Source: Acidimicrobiales bacterium (lineage in GTDB: Bacteria; Actinomycetota; Acidimicrobiia; Acidimicrobiales; VFJN01). From it: a stretch of DNA of 5,119 nt. A program made the translations under genes and the position numbers. Positions 1-5,119 of this stretch are shown here, one piece after another. The DNA lies in assembly GCA_016936035.1 (NCBI GenBank), contig JAFGPU010000174.1:1-5119 (forward strand). Direction: 5' to 3'. Under the pieces are notes generated by a model. It saw only the letters and a list, made by a program, of their open reading frames with translations. It was not told the DNA's origin and did no database searches. Numbering within the stretch: the stretch's first letter is position 1; each line of letters begins with the position of its first letter.

Positions 1-299
1 CTGGCGACGGCGATCGGCCCGACGACCACCTCCGCATCGTCCTCGACGAGCCCGCCCGCGCCGGGCTGGCCGACGAGGTCCGCGAGCGCGTGCCCGCAGC
101 CGTCGAGGTGGTGCTCGCGCCCCGCGACGACGACCGGGGCGGCGGGCGGGTCGCCGATCCCGACCGCCTACGCCGCACGCCCCACGACCTCTTCGCCGAG
201 TACCTCGCGGAGCACGACGTCGACGACGAGCGCCTTCTGACCCTGTTCGACGAGTTGGTCGACGACACCGTCTCCGAGCCGGCGGGAGGCAGCGCATGA
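1..299 (+). CDS. sbcD: Nuclease SbcCD subunit D (Mre11-type), C-terminal part, 5' end outside window
   Basis: The reading frame enters at the window edge (first full codon at base 3) and gives the last 98 residues before TGA at 297-299. SbcD is the Mn-dependent phosphoesterase subunit of the SbcCD (Mre11-Rad50) complex, which cuts DNA hairpins and processes double-strand break ends. The visible part is the C-terminal capping region. The stretch LRIVLDEPARAGLADEVRE matches the usual SbcD pattern of a beta strand followed by a helix that predicts positions from 'P-AVEV', and the tail 'RRTPHDLFAEYL...DDERLLTLFDELVDD' is the typical end of actinobacterial SbcD. The phosphoesterase catalytic motifs lie outside the window and cannot be checked. 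The GTG at base 90 is an internal valine and not a start, because conserved family sequence continues upstream of it. The stop overlaps the sbcC start by four bases, so the two are translationally coupled. The identification rests on this tail plus the sbcC neighbour. Confidence 0.88.
   Translation, partial: GDGDRPDDHLRIVLDEPARAGLADEVRERVPAAVEVVLAPRDDDRGGGRVADPDRLRRTPHDLFAEYLAEHDVDDERLLTLFDELVDDTVSEPAGGSA
284..289 (+). promoter_or_regulatory. Shine-Dalgarno sequence of sbcC
   Basis: GGGAGG lies inside the last codons of sbcD, six bases before the ATG at 296. The spacing is ideal. It fixes the sbcC start at the ATG that overlaps the sbcD stop codon and supports coupled translation of the two subunits. 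Confidence 0.75.
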
Positions 300-2689
300 G
301 GCCGGTGCGGCTCGAGGTGGAGGGGTTCACGGCCTTCCGGTCGCCGACGGCGGTCGACTTCGCGGGCGCGGAGCTGTTCGCGCTGGTCGGCCCCACCGGC
401 TCGGGCAAGACCAGCGTCATCGACGCGCTCACCTTCGCGCTCTACGGGTCGGTGCCCCGCCTGGACGACCGGCGGGCCGTCGCCCCGGTCATCAGCCAGA
501 ACCTGACCGAGGCGCGCGTGCGCCTCGACTTCACCGTCGAGGGCGACGCCTTCACCGCCGTCCGGGTCGTCCGCGCGACGCGGTCAGGCGGCGCCACCAC
601 CAAGGAGGCCCGCCTGCAGCGGGGCGACGAGGTGCTGGCCGGCACCGCGGACGAGGTCACCGAGGTCGTCACCGGGCTGCTCGGGCTCAGCTTCGAGCAC
701 TTCACCACCTGCGTCTCGCTGCCCCAGGGGCAGTTCGCCCGCTTCCTGCACGACAAGCCGCGCAGCCGCCAGGACCTGCTGGTCCGCCTGCTCGACCTCG
801 GGCTCTACGACCGGGTGGCCAGCGCGGCCCGGCAGCGGGCGGCCGTTGCCCGCAACCAGGCCGAGCTCGCCGCCGGGCAGCTCGACCGGCTCGCCGCGGC
901 CACGCCCGAGGCCCGGCGCGAGGCCGCCGAGCGGGTCGCCGCGCTGGCCGAGCTCGGCGGGCGCCTCGCCGACGAGCGCCCGCAGATCGACGAGCTCGAG
1001 GCCGCGGTGGCCCAGGCCCAGGGGCGGGCCGACGAGGCGGCGGCCCAGGTCCGGTTGCTCGACGGGCTGGCGGCCCCCGAGGGGGTGGCCGAGCTGGCGG
1101 CCGAGCTGGCCGCCGCCGACCAGGCTCGGCGTCGCTGCGCCGAGCTCGACGACGAGGCGGTTGGCGCGGTCGCCGACGCGGAGCAGCAGCTGGCCGATCT
1201 CCCCGACCGGCGGACGCTCGACGCGCACCGGGCCGATCACCTCCGCCGGGCCGAGCTGGCCGGCAGCCTCGACCGTGGCGAGAAGGCCGAGGCCGAGGCG
1301 GCCGCCGCCGTCGCCGACGCCACCGCGGCGGTCGAGCGCAGCCGGGTCACCCTGGCCGAGGCGACCGCCGAGCGCGAACGGGTGCGGGTCGCCCTCCGGG
1401 CCCTGGCGCTGGTGCCCGAGCTGGTGGCCGGTGCGCCCTGCCCCGTGTGCGGCCAGGACGTCGCCCAGCTGCCCGACCACGCGCCGCCGGCCGACCTGGC
1501 GGTGGCCGAGCAGGCGGTCGCCGACGCGGACCAGGCGGTGGCTGCGGCCACCAGCGCCCTCACCCGGGCCCAGACCCAGCAGGCGCGCGTCGACGAGAAG
1601 CTCGCCCGGGTGCGCGCCGACCTCGCCGCCCTCGACGAGCGCCTCGCGCAGGCCCCGGACCTCGACCAGGTCGAGCGCGACATGGCGCTGGTCACCGCCG
1701 CCGAAGGCGCGCTCGAGAAGGCCCGGCAGGCCGAGCGCGACGCCCGGCGCGCCGTCGCCGCCGCCAACCGGCGGCACGAGCAGCTCACCACCCGCGAAGC
1801 GCAGGCGCGGCGCGCCTTCGACGCCGCCCGTGACACGGTGGCGGCGCTCGGGCCACCGCCCGCGGCGCGGCGCGACCTGGCCGACGACTGGGCCCAGCTG
1901 GTGCGGTGGGCCCGCGAGCGCTCGCCTGCGCTGGCCGCCGAGCTGGCCTCGCATCGCGAGGCCGCGAGCAAGGCCCGCGCCGAGGCCACCCGGAGGCTCG
2001 AGGCCGTGGCGGAAGCGTGTCGCGCCGCCGGGGTCGACCCCGGGCGCCAGGGGCGGTGGCCGGGCGAGGCCGTGGCCGCCGCCCACGCGCACGCCGAGGC
2101 CGAGGTGGCGCGCATCGACGAGCAGCTCGCCACGGCCGAGCGCCTGCGGGCCGACGCGCGCGCCGCCACCGAGTCGCAGCAGGTGGCCGACGCCCTCGCC
2201 GGTCACCTGGCCGCCAACCGCTTCGAGAAGTGGCTGCTCGACGAGGCGCTGCACCAGCTCGTCGCCGGGGCGTCCGAGATGCTGTCCGAGCTCAGCGGCA
2301 GCGCCTACGCGCTGGCGGTCGACGCCCGGTCGGGCGGGTTCGCCGTCGTCGACCACACCAACGCGTCGCAGGTGCGCTCCGCTCGCACGCTCTCGGGCGG
2401 CGAGACGTTCCTCGCCTCGCTGGCGCTCGCCCTCGCGCTGGCCGACCAGGTCGCGGCGCTCGCCGTCGGCGGCTCGGCCCGCCTCGAGTCACTGTTCCTC
2501 GACGAGGGCTTCGGCACCCTCGACCCCGACACGCTCGACGTCGTGGCCACCGCGCTCGACGAGCTGGGGGCCCGGGGGCGGATGGTGGGCATCGTCACGC
2601 ACGTCCGCGAGCTGGCCGAGCGCCTGCCCGTGCGCTTCGAGGTGCGCAAGGTGGGCGGCTCGGCCACCATCGAACGGGTCGACGGGTGA
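296..2689 (+). CDS. sbcC: Nuclease SbcCD subunit C (Rad50/SMC-type ATPase with zinc hook)
   Basis: This 797-residue protein is the ATPase and scaffold of the SbcCD complex. ATP-driven closing of its head pair controls the SbcD nuclease, and its arms tether DNA. All Rad50 motifs are present. Walker A GPTGSGKT is at residues 32-39, the Q-loop region LPQGQF at 142-147, the ABC signature LSGGE at 699-703, Walker B LFLDE at 733-737 (catalytic E737), the D-loop GTLD at 740-743, and the switch histidine H769 in GIVTHV. Two Ala/Glu/Arg-rich coiled-coil arms, roughly 170-375 and 400-620, flank the zinc hook CPVC (C382 and C385). The block ANRFEKWLLDEALHQLV (about 640-660) is typical of the start of the SbcC C-terminal lobe. 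At 797 residues it is clearly shorter than E. coli SbcC (about 1050), and the deficit lies in the arms, not the head. The start follows from the overlap with sbcD and a good Shine-Dalgarno site. It is intact, with no frameshift seen. Confidence 0.96.
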   Translation: MRPVRLEVEGFTAFRSPTAVDFAGAELFALVGPTGSGKTSVIDALTFALYGSVPRLDDRRAVAPVISQNLTEARVRLDFTVEGDAFTAVRVVRATRSGGATTKEARLQRGDEVLAGTADEVTEVVTGLLGLSFEHFTTCVSLPQGQFARFLHDKPRSRQDLLVRLLDLGLYDRVASAARQRAAVARNQAELAAGQLDRLAAATPEARREAAERVAALAELGGRLADERPQIDELEAAVAQAQGRADEAAAQVRLLDGLAAPEGVAELAAELAAADQARRRCAELDDEAVGAVADAEQQLADLPDRRTLDAHRADHLRRAELAGSLDRGEKAEAEAAAAVADATAAVERSRVTLAEATAERERVRVALRALALVPELVAGAPCPVCGQDVAQLPDHAPPADLAVAEQAVADADQAVAAATSALTRAQTQQARVDEKLARVRADLAALDERLAQAPDLDQVERDMALVTAAEGALEKARQAERDARRAVAAANRRHEQLTTREAQARRAFDAARDTVAALGPPPAARRDLADDWAQLVRWARERSPALAAELASHREAASKARAEATRRLEAVAEACRAAGVDPGRQGRWPGEAVAAAHAHAEAEVARIDEQLATAERLRADARAATESQQVADALAGHLAANRFEKWLLDEALHQLVAGASEMLSELSGSAYALAVDARSGGFAVVDHTNASQVRSARTLSGGETFLASLALALALADQVAALAVGGSARLESLFLDEGFGTLDPDTLDVVATALDELGARGRMVGIVTHVRELAERLPVRFEVRKVGGSATIERVDG
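1439..1450 (+). other. Zinc-hook codons (C-P-V-C) of SbcC
   Basis: The two cysteine codons (TGC at 1439-1441 and TGC at 1448-1450) encode C382 and C385, the Rad50 CXXC hook. In this family two hooks from two molecules share one zinc ion and join the tips of the arms. The motif sits almost exactly midway between the two predicted arms, as expected for an intact hook. Confidence 0.9.
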
Positions 2690-2692
2690 GGG
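2688..2692 (+). promoter_or_regulatory. Shine-Dalgarno sequence of the nurA-like gene
   Basis: GAGGG overlaps the sbcC stop codon (TGA at 2687-2689) and is followed by a 7-base spacer and the GTG at 2700. The downstream frame has no stop for a long way upstream inside sbcC, so stops cannot define this start. This ribosome binding site is the main reason for choosing GTG at 2700. Confidence 0.6.
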
Positions 2693-2699
2693 CGGCGCC

Positions 2700-3620
2700 G
2701 TGAGGTTCGCCGTCGAGACGTGGGCGCCCGAGTTCGGGGCGCCGGTCGGGGGCGACGTCCTCGGCGCGTCCGACGCGGACGTCGACCTCACGGTCGAGCG
2801 CGCGATCGGCAGCTGGGCGCCGGTCGCGTCGCCGGCACCAGTCGCGGCCACCGTCCTGTTCGTCGACGGCGTGCAGCGCATCGACGCCCGCGTGTGGGTG
2901 CAGGCCGACGACGGCGTCAGCCACCAGGGGGTGTGCGCGAGCTGGGCGGCAGGGGTCGTCCGCTGCGACGGGCGGGCCACGGTGGTGGCGGCCGAGGTGC
3001 GGCGCGGCGTGCTGTGCGAGGCCGCCGACGTCGAGCCCATCGCCACCCGCCACGGCACCTACCGGGCCTACCCGGTGGCGGCGCTGCCCGGTGGCGACGC
3101 ACTCGGCCAGGCTCTCGGGCGGGCACGGGGCGACCTCGAAGGCAGGGTGGCGGTCGAGGCCGGCGCGGACCGCGACCTGCTCGTGGTCGACGGCCCGCTC
3201 GGCGACCGGCGGCACATCGACGGGGCGGTCGGCTACATCAAGGCCCACCACGTGTCCTACCTGCCCCCGGAGCTGCAGCCCGTGGTGGGCGGGCTGCGGG
3301 CCGGCGAGCGCACGCCCCTGTTCACGGTCGGATCGGGGCGTTTCCGCTATTCGTGGTACCTGCGGCTGCCCGGGCCGGCCACGCACCCGTGGTGGGGCGT
3401 CGTGCGGTGCGAGACCTCCGGCGACCTGACCGCGGCCGAGGCGGTCGCCCGCGCCGACCAGGTGGCGGCCACGCTGGGACGGTTCGCCAGCCAGCCCTAC
3501 AACGACAGCCGCGCCCCGCAGAACCTGCACCCCATCGCCGGGCTGGAGCGCGAGCTGAAGCGGCGGCTGGGCGACCCCGCACTGCTCGAGCGGGCTCTGC
3601 GACGGGCTGCAACGGCCTGA
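2700..3620 (+). CDS. nurA: NurA-like DNA end-resection nuclease
   Basis: This is a 306-residue soluble protein with no signal peptide or membrane segment. It begins at GTG 10 bases after sbcC, so it is very likely co-transcribed. It resembles the NurA nuclease family, which degrades 5' strands at DNA ends together with the HerA translocase. The NurA-like landmarks occur in the expected order: a strand ending in an acidic residue plus glycine, LFVDGVQ (D56); an acidic residue in a following strand, AAEVRRG (E99); the second strand-acid motif LLVVDGPL (D164); VGYIKAHHVSYL with K181; a late block SWYLRL...WWGVVRCET (about 218-239); and a C-terminal block with PYND (266-269) and NLHPIAGLE (275-283), where Y267 and H277 may match the conserved C-terminal Tyr and His of archaeal NurA. 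These residue equivalences are my inference from pattern and order. The length fits the family. An alternative call is an uncharacterised actinobacterial conserved protein, but the sbcDC context favours NurA. Confidence 0.68.
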   Translation: MRFAVETWAPEFGAPVGGDVLGASDADVDLTVERAIGSWAPVASPAPVAATVLFVDGVQRIDARVWVQADDGVSHQGVCASWAAGVVRCDGRATVVAAEVRRGVLCEAADVEPIATRHGTYRAYPVAALPGGDALGQALGRARGDLEGRVAVEAGADRDLLVVDGPLGDRRHIDGAVGYIKAHHVSYLPPELQPVVGGLRAGERTPLFTVGSGRFRYSWYLRLPGPATHPWWGVVRCETSGDLTAAEAVARADQVAATLGRFASQPYNDSRAPQNLHPIAGLERELKRRLGDPALLERALRRAATA

Positions 3621-3628
3621 GCCGCTGC
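3609..3628. terminator. Possible bidirectional terminator hairpin between convergent genes
   Basis: An inverted repeat with eight-base arms (3609-3616 and 3621-3628, one mismatch) encloses a four-base loop that contains part of the nurA-like TGA stop. It ends one base before the last codon (3630-3632) of the opposing methyltransferase gene. Being nearly symmetric, it could fold in transcripts from either side. There is no U-tract on either strand, which is common in high-GC actinobacteria, so termination activity is inferred only. Confidence 0.33.
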
Positions 3629-3629
3629 G

Positions 3630-4715
3630 TCACCGGGCGGGTACGGCCTCGAGCACGCTGTAGTTGGTGGGGCCGGTCACCGGGGCGACCGAGACGAGGT
3701 CGAAACCGGCGTCGGCCAGCAGCGTGCGGAACTCGGCCTCGGTGCGCTCCTTGCCGCCGGTGCACACGAGCATGTTGAGGTCGCTCATCACCATCATCAG
3801 CACGTCGGTCGTCGGAGCCGGCGCCGGGGGCATGACGGGCTCGACCACCAGCAGCACGCCATCGGCGGGCATGGCGGCTCGGACGGTGCGCAGGATCGCC
3901 GCGGCCCGCTCGTCGTCCCAGTCGTGGATCACGCTCTTGATCAGGTAGGCGTCCGGGCCGTCGGGCACCGAGGCGAAGAAATCGCCGGCGACGGCCGTCG
4001 CCCGGTCGGCGACGCCGGCCCCGGCCAGCGTCGCCTCGGCGCCCGCCAGCCCGTCCTCGGTGTCGAGCAGGGTGCCCCGCAGCTGCGGATGGGCGGCCAG
4101 GACGGCGGCGAGCAGCGTGCCGTCGCCGCCGCCGACGTCGATCACCCACGAGAAGCGGTGGAAGCCGCCGACCTCGACGATGCCGGGCGTGGCGTTGCGC
4201 GTGCCCTCGGCCATGGCGCGGTTGAAGACCGCCTGCAGCTCGGGGTGGGTGCGCATGTACTCGAACGACGGCGCGCCGGTCACCCGGTCCCACGAGGGCT
4301 CGCCGGTGCGGACCGACACGTCGAGCTCGCCCCACGAGCGCCAGACCTCGGGACCGGCGAACAGCCGGACGAGGTGCTGCAGCGAGGCGGGATGGTCGGC
4401 CATGAGCCCGGGGGCGTGGGGGCCCGCCGCGAAGGTGCCGGCGCGGGGCTCGTCGAGGATGCCGAAGCACGCCAGGGCCCGCAGCACCCGGTACAGCGAC
4501 GGCTCGTCGGTGCCGGTGGCCTCGGCCAGCTGGGCGCTGGTCATCGGCCCGCCGGCCACGAGGTCGGCCAGCCCGAGCGTGGCGCCGACGTGCAGCACCT
4601 GGGCCGGGAAGAACCCGAACAGCAGGGGTGCGATGGCGGCACGGGTGTCCGCCCCCGCAGCGGGCTCGCCCCGATCGACGGCGGCTGTCGTGGCGTGCGA
4701 CGTCGTGGTGGTCAT
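3630..4715 (-). CDS. SAM-dependent O-methyltransferase (COMT/antibiotic type)
   Basis: This 361-residue protein has the two-domain layout of class I small-molecule O-methyltransferases. An N-terminal winged-helix dimerisation domain (about 25-105) contains LHVGATLGLADLV, a helix-turn-helix-like SAQLAEATG and LYRVLRALACFGIL. A Rossmann SAM-binding domain follows. Motif I is IDVGGGDGT at 192-200, the ribose-binding acid is probably D218 in TLLD, GDFF is at 244-247, and IHDWDDE (263-269) carries H264, the position of the general-base histidine in plant COMT. The C-terminal motif GGKERTEAEF at 320-329 and the end TNYSVLEA are family-typical. The SAM-contact segment usually written LDLP reads LDTED here. 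The substrate is probably a hydroxyl on an aromatic or polyketide-like compound, which sequence alone does not fix. The frame stays open upstream to 5036, but family similarity begins after the ATG at 4713-4715. No biosynthetic neighbours are visible, so this may be a stand-alone gene. Confidence 0.9.
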   Translation of the reverse strand: MTTTTSHATTAAVDRGEPAAGADTRAAIAPLLFGFFPAQVLHVGATLGLADLVAGGPMTSAQLAEATGTDEPSLYRVLRALACFGILDEPRAGTFAAGPHAPGLMADHPASLQHLVRLFAGPEVWRSWGELDVSVRTGEPSWDRVTGAPSFEYMRTHPELQAVFNRAMAEGTRNATPGIVEVGGFHRFSWVIDVGGGDGTLLAAVLAAHPQLRGTLLDTEDGLAGAEATLAGAGVADRATAVAGDFFASVPDGPDAYLIKSVIHDWDDERAAAILRTVRAAMPADGVLLVVEPVMPPAPAPTTDVLMMVMSDLNMLVCTGGKERTEAEFRTLLADAGFDLVSVAPVTGPTNYSVLEAVPAR

Positions 4716-4722
4716 GGGACCG

Positions 4723-4728
4723 ACCGTA
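4723..4728 (-). promoter_or_regulatory. Possible -10 element (TACGGT) for leaderless methyltransferase mRNA
   Basis: Read on the minus strand, TACGGT fits the actinobacterial TANNNT -10 pattern and ends seven bases before the methyltransferase ATG. A transcript would then start at or next to the A of the ATG, giving a leaderless mRNA. This agrees with the lack of a clear Shine-Dalgarno sequence (only a weak GGTCGG). No convincing -35 box is seen, so the call is tentative. Confidence 0.3.
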
Positions 4729-4740
4729 CGGATGTGCCGC

Positions 4741-4772
4741 GCCGCGGGTCTTGGACGAATGTGACCCGCCGC
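4741..4772. repeat. Imperfect inverted repeat upstream of the methyltransferase (possible operator)
   Basis: Ten-base arms GCCGCGGGTC (4741-4750) and GACCCGCCGC (4763-4772) match as an inverted repeat at nine of ten positions and are separated by 12 bases, TTGGACGAATGT. This spacer is the most AT-rich stretch of the intergenic region. The arms lie about 26-57 bases upstream of the methyltransferase start, around and above where a -35 region would be. Dyads of this kind are typical binding sites for dimeric regulators, but it could also be chance symmetry in GC-rich DNA. Confidence 0.35.
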
Positions 4773-4781
4773 GGGACGCGG

Positions 4782-4802
4782 GCGCCGGTGGGGCACCGGC
4801 GC
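4782..4802 (-). terminator. Perfect 9-bp hairpin after the DUF3097 gene
   Basis: GCGCCGGTG (4782-4790) and CACCGGCGC (4794-4802) are perfect inverted repeats with a three-base loop. The hairpin lies 11 bases beyond the stop codon of the minus-strand DUF3097 gene and before the methyltransferase. It is strong and tight but has no U-tract, as in many actinobacterial terminators. If it terminates, the two minus-strand genes are separate transcription units, which fits a promoter just downstream of it. Confidence 0.5.
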
Positions 4803-4813
4803 TCGGAAGGCGA

Positions 4814-5119
4814 TCAGCCGTCGGAGGTGACGAAGTCGATGAGCTGCTCGACCGCGCCGACGAGGGTGGGGTCGAGGTCGGCGAAGCTGGTGACCTTGCC
4901 GAGCAGCGTGCGCCAGAACTCGCCGGGGGTCGCCTGCACGCCGAGGCGGGCGATGACGCCCTCCTTCCACGGCTCGCCCATCGGCACGGTGGGCCAGGCG
5001 TCGATGCCGGCGGCCTTGGGCCGGACGGCCTGCCACACGTCGACGTAGGGGGTGCCGGTGACGAGCACGTGGGGGTGGCGCACGGCCGCGGCCACCCGGG
5101 CCTCCTTGGTGCCGTCGAC
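4814..5119 (-). CDS. DUF3097-family protein, C-terminal part, 5' end outside window
   Basis: The frame runs from the window edge at 5119 down to TGA at 4814-4816 and gives the last 101 residues. The ATG/GTG-like codon at 5095 is not taken as the start, because family-like sequence (DGTKEARVAAAV) continues upstream to the edge. The segment VLVTGTPYVDVWQAVRPKA, followed by a Trp-Pro pair, a WKEGV motif and a final EQLIDFVTSDG, matches what I recall of the C-terminus of DUF3097, a conserved family of unknown function mainly in Actinomycetota. From memory, the N-terminal half of the family has Toprim-like acidic motifs, but that part is outside the window. No signal peptide or membrane segment is visible. 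There is no evident functional link to the methyltransferase 98 bases downstream. The family call rests on recall of motifs, not on a search. Confidence 0.75.
   Translation of the reverse strand, partial: VDGTKEARVAAAVRHPHVLVTGTPYVDVWQAVRPKAAGIDAWPTVPMGEPWKEGVIARLGVQATPGEFWRTLLGKVTSFADLDPTLVGAVEQLIDFVTSDG

Noticed and set aside
90..299. A separate 69-residue gene starting at GTG 90
   Set aside because: Conserved SbcD sequence continues in the same frame upstream to base 3, so this is the tail of sbcD and not a small gene.
1081..1760. Repetitive GCCGAG/GCGGTC-like sequence in sbcC
   Set aside because: These repeats reflect the Ala-Glu-rich heptads of the coiled-coil arms with biased codons and are not a DNA repeat element.
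584..2356. A 590-codon open frame antisense to sbcC
   Set aside because: Its product is Gly/Arg/Leu-rich low-complexity sequence with no recognisable motif. It mirrors the strongly biased codons of sbcC, where GC-rich third positions remove stops from the opposite strand.
846..2699. Upstream extension of the nurA-like frame far into sbcC
   Set aside because: The extension translates to Pro/Arg/Ser-rich sequence, a frame shadow of sbcC. A Shine-Dalgarno site and GTG at 2700 give the expected start, right where family-like sequence begins.
4716..5036. N-terminal extension of the methyltransferase through the intergenic region and the DUF3097 gene
   Set aside because: The extra 107 residues are Arg/His/Pro-rich and overlap a real gene in the same direction. 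The family domain begins shortly after the ATG at 4713-4715.
3924..5048. Long plus-strand open frame opposite the methyltransferase
   Set aside because: Its translation lacks motifs and has shadow composition. The minus-strand frame carries an intact methyltransferase fold.

Overview
The window is very GC-rich DNA: nearly every third codon position is G or C, and long spurious open frames run on both strands. GTG starts, tightly packed genes and a DUF3097-family protein, a family known mainly from Actinomycetota, point to an actinobacterium. A deep-branching lineage such as the Acidimicrobiia is plausible, but that placement is inference. No rRNA, tRNA, mobile element, CRISPR array or prophage signal is visible.

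Layout. A plus-strand operon fills positions 1-3620. It holds the 3' end of sbcD (Mre11-type nuclease subunit), a complete sbcC (Rad50-type ATPase with a CPVC zinc hook) overlapping it by 4 bp (ATGA), and a 306-residue NurA-like nuclease gene starting 10 bp after sbcC. Both internal starts have a well-placed Shine-Dalgarno sequence. Nine bases later a minus-strand gene ends convergently (3630-4715). It encodes a SAM-dependent O-methyltransferase of the plant-COMT/antibiotic type. Upstream of it on the same strand, after 98 bp of intergenic DNA rich in inverted repeats, is the C-terminal part of a DUF3097 protein (4814-5119), cut by the window edge.

How the genes work together. SbcC and SbcD form the bacterial Mre11-Rad50 complex, which opens hairpins, protein-blocked ends and double-strand breaks. 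NurA in archaea is a 5'-3' nuclease that works with the HerA translocase to resect ends prepared by Mre11-Rad50. The order sbcD-sbcC-nurA is the bacterial equivalent of the archaeal mre11-rad50-nurA cluster, which usually also carries herA. This is the most interesting point in the window. It predicts an end-resection module of archaeal type in this bacterium, with a HerA-like ATPase either just upstream of the window or elsewhere in the genome. The methyltransferase and DUF3097 genes look functionally unrelated to the repair operon.
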